From Desulfarculus sp. (lineage in GTDB: Bacteria > Desulfobacterota > Desulfarculia > Desulfarculales > Desulfarculaceae), in NCBI GenBank assembly GCA_003605055.1, contig QZKP01000012.1:1-64000 (forward strand): a stretch of 64,000 bases of DNA, read 5' to 3'. The notes below the pieces were generated by a model. The model did no database searches. It had not been told where the DNA came from and saw only the letters and a program-made list of their open reading frames with translations. Every line of letters begins with the position of its first letter. Position 1 is the stretch's first letter. This document shows positions 55,120 to 63,960 of the stretch, piece by piece. The position numbers and the translations under genes are program-made.

Positions 55120-55840
55120 CGCCAAGGACATAAGGGTGGCCCCCATCGCCGCCCGCGACGCCAACCGCGTGGTGCAGCGCTGCCACTACAGCGGCAAGGT
55201 GGTGCAGAACAGCCAGCTCCATCTGGGGGTGTTCCTGGCCGGCCGCCTCGAGGGCGCCATGCAGTTCGGCCCCTCCTTGGACAAGCGCAAGCTGCAGGGG
55301 CTGGTGCGGGACACGCCCTGGAACGGCTTCATCGAGCTCAACCGCATGGCCTTCGGCGAGCGGCTGCCGCGCAACAGCGAAAGCCGCGCCCTGGGCGTGG
55401 CCCTGCGGATGCTTAGGAAGCACTACCCGCACCTGCAGTGGGTGGTCTCCTTCGCCGATGGGATGCAGTGCGGCGACGGCACCATCTACCGCGCCGCCGG
55501 CTTTGCCCTCACCGGCTACAGCCAGGGCAGCATGTGGCGGCTGCCGCCGGACCTGGTGCCCCTGAACGGCGGCCCGGTGGCCCACCTGCTCAAGGTGCAG
55601 GACAAAACCAGCCGCCTCTCGCGGGAGATTCTGCGGCGCACCAAAGGAAAGAACATCGGCATCAAAAAATACGTGGAGCTTTTCGGCGGGGAGGTCCTGC
55701 CCGGCTACCAGTTCCGCTACCTCTACTTTTTGGACCCCACCGCCCGCCGCCGACTGACGGTCCCAGTCCTGCCCTTCAGCACCATCGCCGGGCTGGGCGC
55801 GGGCATGTACCGAGGAGAAAAGGTTGAGCGTGGGAAGTAG
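55112..55840 (+). CDS. Mom-like DNA-modification protein (GNAT-type fold)
   Basis: 242 residues. Segments fit the Mu Mom family: HYSGKVVQNSQLHLGVFLAG (about 24-43), MQFGPSLDKRKL (about 50-61), ELNRMAFGERLPRNSESRAL (about 76-95), RMLRKHYPHLQWVVSFADGM and IYRAAGFALTGY (about 125-138). Mom installs a methylcarbamoyl-type group on adenine N6 to hide phage DNA from restriction enzymes. The family call rests on these blocks; activity is not shown. Upstream ParB-like gene is coupled. Confidence 0.75.
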   Translation: MPSAKDIRVAPIAARDANRVVQRCHYSGKVVQNSQLHLGVFLAGRLEGAMQFGPSLDKRKLQGLVRDTPWNGFIELNRMAFGERLPRNSESRALGVALRMLRKHYPHLQWVVSFADGMQCGDGTIYRAAGFALTGYSQGSMWRLPPDLVPLNGGPVAHLLKVQDKTSRLSREILRRTKGKNIGIKKYVELFGGEVLPGYQFRYLYFLDPTARRRLTVPVLPFSTIAGLGAGMYRGEKVERGK

Positions 55841-55908
55841 GCGATGGGCCCTGCCCGGGCCACAGCGGCGGCGCGACACCGACCCTCACGCTCCAAAAGG
55901 ACACTCCC

Positions 55909-56457
55909 TTGCCCGAGCTGATCATCCAGGCTGAATACGCGCGCCGCAGGGGCGTCTCCCGGGCTGCGGTCTCCAAGTGGGTCAAGCGGGGCCTGGTCCC
56001 CGTGGACCAGGAAACGGGCAAGATCAACCCCGAGGCGGCCGATGCCGCCCTGGACGCCAACCGCGACCCGTCCCGCACCCCGCCCCGCCCCCCCGGGCCC
56101 AAGCAGGTCCGGGTGCCGGGCGAGGGCGAGCTCAAGCCCCGCGAGCTGACGGACCTGACCAAGGCCCGGACCGTCCGCGAGGCCGTCAAGGCCCAGCGCG
56201 AAAAGTTCGAGCTGGACAAGGAAACGGGCAAGCTGGTCAGGCGCCAGGAGGTCGAGGACGCCGCCTTCCTGGCCGTCCGCACCCTCCGCGACCAGCTCCG
56301 CGGCATGCCGGCCAAGCTGGCCCCCCGGCTGGCCCTGGCCGACACCCCGGCCAAGGCGGCCGAGATACTCGAGGCGGAGATAACCGAACACCTGGAGGGC
56401 CTCAGCGCCAAGTTCCAAAAGCTGGCCCGCCAGCAGCCGGCCCATGATTCTAGCTGA
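55909..56457 (+). CDS. Terminase small subunit (Nu1-like)
   Basis: 182 residues from TTG 55909, after AAAAGGACACTCCC. N-terminal winged HTH (IIQAEYARRRGVSRAAVSKW, about 5-24) for binding the packaging site, then a Pro-rich linker and a helical C-terminus that would contact the large subunit. It overlaps the large-subunit gene by 14 bp. Confidence 0.85.
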   Translation: MPELIIQAEYARRRGVSRAAVSKWVKRGLVPVDQETGKINPEAADAALDANRDPSRTPPRPPGPKQVRVPGEGELKPRELTDLTKARTVREAVKAQREKFELDKETGKLVRRQEVEDAAFLAVRTLRDQLRGMPAKLAPRLALADTPAKAAEILEAEITEHLEGLSAKFQKLARQQPAHDSS

Positions 56458-58339
56458 GACCATCGCCCGGGCCATCGCGCCCCCGGCCAAGACCACCGTC
56501 AGCCAATGGGCGGACCGACACCGCGTCCTGGCGGGCCCCGCCGTGGCCGAGTCCGGCCGCTGGCGGACCTCCCGCGTGGAGTACACGCGGGAGATCATGG
56601 ACTGCTTCAGCGACCCGGCCGTGGAGACGGTCTCCTGGATGGCCGCCTCCCAGGTGGGCAAGTCTGAGCTCATCCTGAACGTCGCCGGCTACTTCGTGCA
56701 CGTGGATCCCTGCCCGATGCTCATCGTGCAGGACACGCTGCCCAGCGCGCGGGACTTCAGCCAGTCGCGCCTCGCGCCCATGATCGAGGAGACGCCTTGC
56801 CTGCGGGCCAAGGTGGCCGAGCCCAAGGGGCGCGACCCGGACAACACCCTGCTGCGCAAGACCTACGCCGGCGGCCAGATATCCCTGGCCAGCGCCCAGA
56901 GCCCGGGCGACCTTTCCGGCCGTCCGCGGCGGGTGGTGCTGGCCGACGAGCTGGGCCGCTACGAGGACACGCGCGAGGGCGACCCCGTGGCCCTCATGCG
57001 GCGGCGCACCAGCAACTTCTGGAACCGCAAGTTGGGCTTTTTAAGCTCGCCGGCGGACAAGGGCACCTGCCGCATAGAAGGGCAGTTCCTGGAAGGCGAC
57101 CGGCGGCGCTTCCATGTGCCCTGCCCGCACTGCGGCCGCGAGCAGGTCCTCAGGCACCCCAACGTGGTCTGGGACAAGCTCGAGGACGAGAACGGCAACC
57201 CGGTCCGCGACGAGAACGGCAAGCTGATCCACCTGCCGGAGACGGCGCGCTACGCCTGCGAAGCCTGCGGCTCCCTGTGGGGCGACGCCGAGCGGGACCG
57301 GGCCGTGCGCCGCGGCCGCTGGGTGGCGGAGCGGCCCTTCAAGGGCCACGCCAGCTTCCACTTGAACGCGCTCTACAGCCCCTGGGTGCCCCTGGCCAAG
57401 TACGCCGACGAGTTCCTGAAGGCCAAGAAGCTGCCCGGCACGCTCAAGGTCTTCGTCAACACCTTCATGGCCGAGACCTGGGAGGACGCCGGCGAGTCGG
57501 TGGACGAGGACGAGATCTACCGCCGCGCCGTGTCGGAAGCCTGGGAGCCCAAGCCCGCCATCCCCGCCCAGGTGGCGGTCATCACCGCCGCGGTGGACCA
57601 GCAGGAGAACCGCCTGGAGGTGGAGGTGATCGGCTGGGGCCGCGACGAGGAGGCCTGGTCCCTGCTCTGGGTCCAGATCTACGGCGACCCCCTCCTGCCC
57701 GAGGTTTGGGCGCGGGCCGACAGCGTTTTGCTAGGCAAATTCACCACCGCCGACGGCCGCGAGTTGGGCATCCGCGCGGCGGGGGTGGACACCGGCGGCC
57801 CGGCCGGCGGCCCCGAGATGGCCTACGCCTTTTGCAAGAGCCGCTGGTTCCGGCGGGTCTGGGCCCTCAAGGGCAAGGCCCGCGGCCTGGGCGTGGAGGT
57901 GTGGCCGCCGCGCTTCAGCAAGCGCAACAAGGGCAACGTGCCCCTGTTCGTGGTCAACGTGGACGAGGCCAAGCTGGTGGTCACCGAGCGCCTCAAGATC
58001 GAGGCCAGGGGCCCCGGCTATTGCCACTTCCCCAAGGACCGGCCCAGCGGCTACTTCCGCATGTTCGGGGCGGAGAGGCTGGTCACCAAGTACCAGCGCG
58101 GGTTCCCCGTGAAACGCTGGCACCGCGCCAGCGGCCGGCCCAACGAGGCCCTGGACCTCTGGGGCTACAACTACGCGGTGCTCTGCGGCCTGCGCCGCCA
58201 GGGCTTCGACCTCAACCGGGAGTGCGACCGCATCGTCGCTCGCCGCTCGGCGGACCCGGCCGAGGGCCGGCCCGCCGCCGTGCGGCCCCTGCACGCGCCC
58301 GGCGCGTCCATGGCCCAGCCGGCCGACCCGTACCTCTAG
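56444..58339 (+). CDS. Terminase large subunit (GpA family)
   Basis: 631 residues. ATPase: adenine-binding WADRHRVLAG, Walker A AASQVGKSELI (about 67-77), Walker B RRVVLADELGRYE (about 161-173) and a zinc-like CPHCG ... CEACGS pair (about 225-280). The nuclease half has VITAAVDQQENRLEVEV (catalytic Asp, about 379-395). It packages DNA into the head by ATP-driven translocation and cuts at cos. Order with gpW and portal matches lambda. Confidence 0.93.
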   Translation: MILAETIARAIAPPAKTTVSQWADRHRVLAGPAVAESGRWRTSRVEYTREIMDCFSDPAVETVSWMAASQVGKSELILNVAGYFVHVDPCPMLIVQDTLPSARDFSQSRLAPMIEETPCLRAKVAEPKGRDPDNTLLRKTYAGGQISLASAQSPGDLSGRPRRVVLADELGRYEDTREGDPVALMRRRTSNFWNRKLGFLSSPADKGTCRIEGQFLEGDRRRFHVPCPHCGREQVLRHPNVVWDKLEDENGNPVRDENGKLIHLPETARYACEACGSLWGDAERDRAVRRGRWVAERPFKGHASFHLNALYSPWVPLAKYADEFLKAKKLPGTLKVFVNTFMAETWEDAGESVDEDEIYRRAVSEAWEPKPAIPAQVAVITAAVDQQENRLEVEVIGWGRDEEAWSLLWVQIYGDPLLPEVWARADSVLLGKFTTADGRELGIRAAGVDTGGPAGGPEMAYAFCKSRWFRRVWALKGKARGLGVEVWPPRFSKRNKGNVPLFVVNVDEAKLVVTERLKIEARGPGYCHFPKDRPSGYFRMFGAERLVTKYQRGFPVKRWHRASGRPNEALDLWGYNYAVLCGLRRQGFDLNRECDRIVARRSADPAEGRPAAVRPLHAPGASMAQPADPYL

Positions 58340-58348
58340 GGAGCAAAC

Positions 58349-58573
58349 ATGGCAGACCTGGCCACCCTGAAGAGCCGCCTGGCCGAGGCCGAGGAGGCGC
58401 TGCACCTGCTCATGCTCGGGCAGCAGGAGGTGTCCGTGGGCTACGGCGACAAGCAGGTCGCCTACAGCCGCGCGGACCTCCCGCGCCTGGAGGCCTACGT
58501 CCGCAACCTGGAGGACCAGATCGCCCGGCGCGAGGGGACCGGCGGCCGCCGGCCCATCTTGGTGGAGTTCTGA
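58349..58573 (+). CDS. gpW-like head-tail joining protein
   Basis: 74 residues; small alpha/beta protein of the lambda gpW kind (LKSRLAEAEEALHLLMLGQQ, then VSVGYGDKQVAYSRADLPRL). Located between terminase and portal, the lambda position. TGATG coupling with the portal gene. Confidence 0.88.
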   Translation: MADLATLKSRLAEAEEALHLLMLGQQEVSVGYGDKQVAYSRADLPRLEAYVRNLEDQIARREGTGGRRPILVEF

Positions 58574-60219
58574 TGGACGACCTGGTGCGCAAATACCCCT
58601 TTGCCGGCGCGGCGGCGGTGGCGGCCGAGTTCAAGCTCAAGGCCGTGGCCCACGAGGCCGCCTCCTACGTGGACCGGGCCCTGTCCTCCTGGACGCCGCC
58701 GGCCGGCTCGGCCGACAGCGACCTGCTGCCCGAGCTGGGGGCCCTGCTGCCCCGCAGCCGCGACCTGGTGCGCAACTACCCCCTGGCCGCGGGCTTCATC
58801 CGCACCGTCCTGGACAGCGTGGTGGGCGCGGGCCTGCGCATCTCGGCCATGCCCGACTACCGCGCCCTGGGCCGGGACCGGGAGTGGGCCGAGGAGTGGT
58901 CCCGGCGGGTGGAGGCCCTGTGGCGCACCGCCACCGAAACGCCGGACATAGACGCCAGCCGCACCCAGACCATGGGCGAGATGGCCGGCCTGGCCTTCCG
59001 GCAATACCTGGAAAACGGCGCCGCCGTGGCCCTGCCCAAGTGGGACGCAACCGGCCGGCGGGGCGCGCGCTTCAAGACCTACTTTCAGCTCGTGGAGGCC
59101 GACCGCCTCTGCAACCCCAACGGCATGCCCGACAGCGAGACGCTGCGCGGCGGGGTGGAGATAGACGCCGAGGGCGCGCCGGTGGCCTACCAGATCCGCA
59201 ACGCCCACCCCGGCGACGACGCCTATCTCCTGGGCGCCGGGGTTTGGGCCCGAGGGCGGCAGATGCGCTCGGCCCCGGGCGGCGTCCTGCTGGGCGCGGC
59301 CCTGCGCATGTGGGGCGGGGAGTGGACGCGCGTGCCGGCGCGCACGGCCTGGGGCCGCCGCCGGGTGATCCACGCCTACGACAAGGAGCGCCCCGGCCAA
59401 AGCCGCGGCAAGCCCTTCATGGCCGCGGTCATGACCCGCTTCCGCATGCTGGACCACTACCAGAAGACCGAGCTCAAGGCGGCCATCGTCAATGCCATGA
59501 TCGCCGCTTTCATCGTCACCCCGCTGCAATCCGAAGACCTGGTGCAGCTCCTGGGCGGCGACCCCAAGGACATCGCCGCGGCCATCGAGCAGCGCCGGGC
59601 CCACAGCATCCCCCTGCAGGGCGGCGCGGTCTATCACCTGCACCCGGGCGAGGACATCAAGGGCTTCAATCCCACCCGTCCCGGCGGCACCTATCCCGCC
59701 TACGTGGACAACCTGGTGGGCGAGATCGCCCAGGCCCTGGGCATGAGCCCGGAGATGTTCAAGAAGGAGTTCTCCAAGAGCAACTTCGCCTCCGCGCGCA
59801 TGTCCCTGCTGGAGACCTGGCGTTTTTTCCTGGGCCGCCGCGCCTGGCTGGCCGCCCAGTGGTACCAGCCCTGCTACGAGCTGCTCCTGGAGGAGTGGGT
59901 CAGCGACGGACTGGTGGACACGCCGCCCGAGGAGTTCTACGCCAACCGCACCGCCTACAGCCGCTCCCGCTGGATCGGCCCCGGCCGCGGCTGGGTGGAC
60001 CCGGTCAAGGAGGCCACCGGCGCCAAGATACGCCTGGCCCTGGGGCTCTCCACCCTGCAGAAGGAGTGCGCCGAGCAGGGCGACGACTACGAGGAGATCG
60101 TGGACCAGGCCGTTTATGAGCGCCGGCTGCTGGCCGAGCGCGGCCTGCCGCTGCCCGACGGCCAGGTCTCGGTGCAGATCGTGGACGGCGGCGACGAGCA
60201 GACCGGCAAGGAGGACTAA
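58573..60219 (+). CDS. Portal protein (lambda gpB family)
   Basis: 548 residues. Lambda-portal blocks: LVRNYPLAAGFIRTVLDSVV (about 57-76), GLRISAMPDY, ENGAAVALPKWD (about 150-161), QLVEADRLCNPNG and ALGMSPEMFKKEFSKSNFAS (about 390-410). It forms the dodecameric ring through which DNA enters. It is complete; the reading frame through the terminase gene in another frame is spurious. Confidence 0.93.
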   Translation: MDDLVRKYPFAGAAAVAAEFKLKAVAHEAASYVDRALSSWTPPAGSADSDLLPELGALLPRSRDLVRNYPLAAGFIRTVLDSVVGAGLRISAMPDYRALGRDREWAEEWSRRVEALWRTATETPDIDASRTQTMGEMAGLAFRQYLENGAAVALPKWDATGRRGARFKTYFQLVEADRLCNPNGMPDSETLRGGVEIDAEGAPVAYQIRNAHPGDDAYLLGAGVWARGRQMRSAPGGVLLGAALRMWGGEWTRVPARTAWGRRRVIHAYDKERPGQSRGKPFMAAVMTRFRMLDHYQKTELKAAIVNAMIAAFIVTPLQSEDLVQLLGGDPKDIAAAIEQRRAHSIPLQGGAVYHLHPGEDIKGFNPTRPGGTYPAYVDNLVGEIAQALGMSPEMFKKEFSKSNFASARMSLLETWRFFLGRRAWLAAQWYQPCYELLLEEWVSDGLVDTPPEEFYANRTAYSRSRWIGPGRGWVDPVKEATGAKIRLALGLSTLQKECAEQGDDYEEIVDQAVYERRLLAERGLPLPDGQVSVQIVDGGDEQTGKED

Positions 60220-60224
60220 GCCCG

Positions 60225-61550
60225 ATGAAGCTTCCCTTTCTCTTGGCGCGCGCCTTCAACGCCCCCCTGATGATCGAGCCCCGCAAGCTGGCGAGCATCA
60301 CCGCCGTGCTGGGCGAGCGCTTCGGCCTGGATTTCAGGGGGCCGGCGGACTGGCCCGGCGCCGCGCCGGCCTTGGAGGCCCAGGCCGGCGGGGGAGAGCG
60401 CAAGACTCGCGCGGGCCTGCGCCTCACCCCGGAGGGCGTGGCCGTGCTGCCCATCACCGGGCCCCTGGTCCACCGCCGCATGCCCATGGACGCTGAGAGC
60501 GGCGGCCCCACCGCCTACAAATCCCTCGCCTTCCAGCTCAAGGACGCAGTGGAAGACCCCGGGGTGCGCGCCATTCTCTTGGAGGTGGACAGCCCCGGCG
60601 GCGAGGCGGGCGGCGTCTTCCAGCTCGCGGATTGGATTTACCAGGCCCGCCAGACCAAGCCCATCTGGGCCATCGCCAACGAGGGCGCCTACTCCGCCGC
60701 CTACGCCCTGGCCAGCGCCGCCAGCCGCCTGCTGCTGCCCGCCACCGCCGGCGTGGGCTCCATCGGGGTTTTTTGGCAGCACATGAGTCAGGTCAAGTTC
60801 GATCAGGCCGTGGGCCTGGAATACCTGGTGATCCAAGCCGGCGCCCGCAAGAACGACTTCAACCCCCACTTCGAGGTGGACTCCGAGGCCGTCGCCTGGG
60901 CCCAGGCCGAGGTGGAGCGCACCTACGGCGTCTTCGTGGCCGCCGTGGCCCGCAACCGGAGCCTGGACGAGCAGGCCGTGCGGGACACCGAGGCGGGCCT
61001 GATCTTCGGCCCGGCCGCCGTGGAGGCGGGCCTGGCCGACGGCATCGCCGGCCTGGACCAGGCCCTGGCCGATCTCACCGATTACGCCACCAACCGGCTG
61101 GGCGGCGCACAGGGCGTTAGCCCGGCCGCCGGACCCACCGTAACCCGAAAGGAGGAGGCAGACATGACTGCCGAAGTCCAGAAGCCGGCGGCCGCGGCGT
61201 CCAACACCCCGGCCCCCGAAACCCAGGCCCAGGCCCAAGCGGCGCGGGACGAGGCCGTGCAGGCCGAGCGCCAGCGCGTCGCGGCCATCCTGGCCCTGCC
61301 CGAGGCCAAGGGCCGCGAAGCCCTGGCCCAGGAGCTGGTGTCCCAGGGCGCCAGCGTGGAGGCGGCCCAGAAGCTCCTGGCCGCCGCGCCCGCGCAGGCC
61401 GCGGAGACCCCCCTGGACCGCGCCATGCGCGGCGTCCCCAACCCCAGCGTGGGCGCCGGCGGCGGCGCGGAGGAGGGGCGGCCGCCCCGCCTCGCGGCCG
61501 TGATGGCCCGCCGCCTGGGCCTAACCCTTGACGGCAAGGAGGTGCGCTAA
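60225..61550 (+). CDS. S49/SppA-type prohead protease (lambda gpC-like)
   Basis: 441 residues. The SppA core has VLPITGPLVHR (about 75-85), LLEVDSPGGEAGGVFQLADW (about 119-138), AIANEGAYSAAYALASAAS (catalytic Ser, about 149-167) and SIGVFWQHMSQ (about 180-190). It processes the head scaffold. The C-terminal 128 residues are also encoded by a nested gene. Confidence 0.92.
   Translation: MKLPFLLARAFNAPLMIEPRKLASITAVLGERFGLDFRGPADWPGAAPALEAQAGGGERKTRAGLRLTPEGVAVLPITGPLVHRRMPMDAESGGPTAYKSLAFQLKDAVEDPGVRAILLEVDSPGGEAGGVFQLADWIYQARQTKPIWAIANEGAYSAAYALASAASRLLLPATAGVGSIGVFWQHMSQVKFDQAVGLEYLVIQAGARKNDFNPHFEVDSEAVAWAQAEVERTYGVFVAAVARNRSLDEQAVRDTEAGLIFGPAAVEAGLADGIAGLDQALADLTDYATNRLGGAQGVSPAAGPTVTRKEEADMTAEVQKPAAAASNTPAPETQAQAQAARDEAVQAERQRVAAILALPEAKGREALAQELVSQGASVEAAQKLLAAAPAQAAETPLDRAMRGVPNPSVGAGGGAEEGRPPRLAAVMARRLGLTLDGKEVR
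61164..61550 (+). CDS. Nested scaffold protein (lambda Nu3-like)
   Basis: 128 residues in the same frame as the protease C-terminus. ATG 61164 follows AAAGGAGGAGGCAGAC, a strong ribosome binding site inside the protease gene. The product is Ala/Gln/Glu-rich and helical (about residues 20-75), as scaffold proteins are. Lambda makes Nu3 in the same way from gene C. Confidence 0.75.
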   Translation: MTAEVQKPAAAASNTPAPETQAQAQAARDEAVQAERQRVAAILALPEAKGREALAQELVSQGASVEAAQKLLAAAPAQAAETPLDRAMRGVPNPSVGAGGGAEEGRPPRLAAVMARRLGLTLDGKEVR

Positions 61551-62509
61551 TGACCGCGCTAAACGAGGCCCTGAACATCGGCGCCCTGCTCCTGCAGGAG
61601 GCCGAGCTGCGCCGCAGCCGTGAGGCCGTCACCCTCCTGGCCGGCTCCGGCGCTGCGCGGGAGCTGGTCTGCGGCCAGGTCCTGGGCAAGATCACCCACG
61701 GCGCCGCCGCCGCCGAGGCCGACGCGGGCAACACCGGCGACGGCGCCATGGGCGCCATCACCCTGGGCGCCCTGGCCGAGATAGGCGACTACAAGCTCAA
61801 GTGCCTAGTGGCCGGCTCGCCCACCCCCGGCGTGGCCACCGAGGACCACGCCGGCAACACCGGCGACGGCGCCATGGGCGCCATCACCGTGGGGGACCAG
61901 GCCCAGGTGGGCGACTACGTGCTCACCTGCATCGAGGCCGCGGCCAACGCCGGCGTGTTCCAGGTGGTGGCCCCCAACGGCTACCGGCTGCCCGACCTCA
62001 CCGTGGGCGTGGCCTACGCCGGCGATCACCTGAGCATGACCCTGGCCGACGGCGACAACGACTTCATCGTGGGCGACAAGTTCACCATCACCGTGGCCCC
62101 GGTGGACGCCAACGTGGGCCTGTTCCAGGTGGTGAGCCCCAGCGGCTACGTGCTGCCCCCGCTCACCGTGGGCGTGGCCTACGCCGGCGATCACCTGAAC
62201 ATGACCCTGGCCGACGGCGACACGGACTTCGCGGTGGGCGACCTGATCACCATCACCGTGGCCGCCGGCTCCGGCAAGTGGGCGCCCCTGACCCCGGCCG
62301 CGGTGGACGGCTCGCAAAACGCGGCCGGCGTCCTGCTGTTCCCGGTCACCGTGCCCGACGGCGCGGACAAGCTCGGCGTGGCCCTGGTGGCCGACGCCGT
62401 GGTGCGCCTGGGCGCCCTGACCTGGCCGGACGGCATCACCGCCGGCCAGAAGGCGGCCGCCCTGGCCCAGCTCAAGGCCCTGGGCATCGCGGCCCGGGAG
62501 GAGGTGTAA
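61550..62509 (+). CDS. Head decoration protein (gpD-like) with inserted tandem repeats
   Basis: 319 residues, about three times lambda gpD. N-terminal (1-45) and C-terminal (about 240-319: NAAGVLLFPVTVPDGADKLG) parts resemble gpD-type decoration proteins. Between them lie two pairs of repeats: GNTGDGAMGAIT-(L/V)G (about 60 and 102) and a longer unit FQVV(A/S)P-GY-LP-LTVGVAYAGDHL-MTLADGD (about 138-187 and 184-232). The insertion may project from the capsid surface. TAATG coupling with the protease gene. Confidence 0.75.
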   Translation: MTALNEALNIGALLLQEAELRRSREAVTLLAGSGAARELVCGQVLGKITHGAAAAEADAGNTGDGAMGAITLGALAEIGDYKLKCLVAGSPTPGVATEDHAGNTGDGAMGAITVGDQAQVGDYVLTCIEAAANAGVFQVVAPNGYRLPDLTVGVAYAGDHLSMTLADGDNDFIVGDKFTITVAPVDANVGLFQVVSPSGYVLPPLTVGVAYAGDHLNMTLADGDTDFAVGDLITITVAAGSGKWAPLTPAAVDGSQNAAGVLLFPVTVPDGADKLGVALVADAVVRLGALTWPDGITAGQKAAALAQLKALGIAAREEV

Positions 62510-62511
62510 CC

Positions 62512-63534
62512 ATGCCCGACAACATCCTCGACATCTTCAACCAGGACGCCTTCTCCACCCTGGAGATGACCGCGGCCATCAACCTGGTGCCCAACATGTA
62601 CGGCCGCCTGAACCAGCTCAACCTCTTCCCGGCCAAGCCGGTGTCCACCACCGACGTGGCCATCGAGATGCGGGCCGGCACCCTCAACCTGGTGCCCAGC
62701 ACCCTGCGCGGCGCGCCCGGCACCCCCAACCTGCGCGCCACCCGCAGCGTGCGCAAGTTCACCGTCCCCCACCTGGCCCTGGACGACTCCATCAAGGCGG
62801 ACGAGATCCAAAACGTCCGCGCCTTCGGCTCCAGCAGCCGCCTGCTGGGGGTGATGGAAAAGGTGGCCGAGGTGCAGGACGAGATGGCCCGCAAGCTGTT
62901 CATCACCCTGGAGTTCCTGCGCAACGGCGCGCTGGCCGGCGCGGTCCTGGACGCCAACGGCGACACCATCCTGGACCTGTTCTCCGAATTCGGCGTCAGC
63001 CAGAAGACGGAGAACTTCAAGCTGGCCACCGAGGGCGAGAAGATCGTCACGCACATCAACGCGGTCAAGCGGCACATCGCCCAGAACCTCCTGGGCGACA
63101 TGATGACCAACATCCGCGCCCTGTGCTCCCCCGGCTTCTGGGACGCCTTCATCACTCAGGCGGACGTGGAGCAGGCCTACAAGCTCTACCAGGGCGGCGC
63201 CAACCCCCTGCGCGACGACGTGCGCGCCGGCTTCCCCTTCCAGGGCGTCATCTGGGAGGAGTACCTGGGCCAAGCCACCACGGCCGACGGCACCACCAAG
63301 GTCTTCATCCCGGCCAACAGCGCCCTGTTCTTCCCCGAGGGCACCACCGCCACCTTCGCCACCTACTTCGCGCCGGCGGACTACATGGAGACGGTGAACA
63401 CCCCCGGCCTGCCCATCTACAGCAAGCTGGGCCGGCGGGACACCTACGACAAGGCCCAGCCCATCGAGGCCCAGAGCAACCCTCTGCCCATCTGCATGCG
63501 GCCGGCGGTGCTGGTCAAGGGCACCAAGGCCTAA
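62512..63534 (+). CDS. Major capsid protein (gpE family)
   Basis: 340 residues, normal for lambda gpE-like capsids: ILDIFNQDAFSTLEMTAAIN (about 5-24), LFPAKPVSTTDVAIE (about 42-56), RKFTVPHLALDDSIKADEIQ (in part), and C-terminal GLPIYSKLGRRDTYDKAQPIE. Forms the icosahedral shell. ATG 62512 follows GGGAGGAGGTGTAACC. Confidence 0.95.
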   Translation: MPDNILDIFNQDAFSTLEMTAAINLVPNMYGRLNQLNLFPAKPVSTTDVAIEMRAGTLNLVPSTLRGAPGTPNLRATRSVRKFTVPHLALDDSIKADEIQNVRAFGSSSRLLGVMEKVAEVQDEMARKLFITLEFLRNGALAGAVLDANGDTILDLFSEFGVSQKTENFKLATEGEKIVTHINAVKRHIAQNLLGDMMTNIRALCSPGFWDAFITQADVEQAYKLYQGGANPLRDDVRAGFPFQGVIWEEYLGQATTADGTTKVFIPANSALFFPEGTTATFATYFAPADYMETVNTPGLPIYSKLGRRDTYDKAQPIEAQSNPLPICMRPAVLVKGTKA

Positions 63535-63560
63535 GCCCAAGCCGCTAAAGCGCTGACCCA

Positions 63561-63594
63561 GGGGCCGGCCTCCTCCGCGGGGCCGGCCCCTTTT
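63561..63594 (+). terminator. Terminator or attenuator after the capsid gene
   Basis: GGGGCCGGCC / GGCCGGCCCC, 10-bp perfect stem with a 10-nt loop, then TTTT. It separates capsid from the tail-joining genes and may lower their expression. Confidence 0.75.
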
Positions 63595-63606
63595 CCTGGA
63601 GCCGTC

Positions 63607-63960
63607 GTGGTTGACTTCGCCCGCACCGCCCTGCGCGCCGCGCTGAAGGCCTTCGGCAAGGACTGGGACTACTACGCCCCCGGCCAGGACGAGCCCGCGG
63701 CCACCATCACCGGCGTCTTTAACCAGGCCCACGAAGTGGTGGAGTTGGAGGGCGAAGTGCCGGTGAACACCACCGCCCCCAGCATGCTGGCGGCCCTGGC
63801 CGGCGCCAACGTGGGCCCGGGCCTCAAGCCCTTCCCCGCGGGCCTGGCCCCGGAAAAGGGCGGCCGTTTCCTGGTGGACGGCGTGCTCTACTCAATCGTT
63901 GACCGCCACCCCGACGGCCAGGGCGGCATGCTGCTCTTGCTGCACGAGGTGACCGCGTGA
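63607..63960 (+). CDS. Head-tail joining protein (lambda gpFII-like)
   Basis: 117 residues, the exact lambda FII length. DFARTALRAALKAFG start, then ATITGVFNQAHEVVELEGEV and RFLVDGVLYSIVDRHPDGQG follow the FII beta-barrel pattern. GTG 63607 with CTGGAGCCGTC upstream. Confidence 0.7.
   Translation: MVDFARTALRAALKAFGKDWDYYAPGQDEPAATITGVFNQAHEVVELEGEVPVNTTAPSMLAALAGANVGPGLKPFPAGLAPEKGGRFLVDGVLYSIVDRHPDGQGGMLLLLHEVTA

Noticed and set aside
56797-60219. 1,140-codon frame covering the terminase and the portal
   Set aside because: Its first half is an out-of-frame shadow of the terminase gene; only the part from ATG 58573 encodes a recognisable portal.
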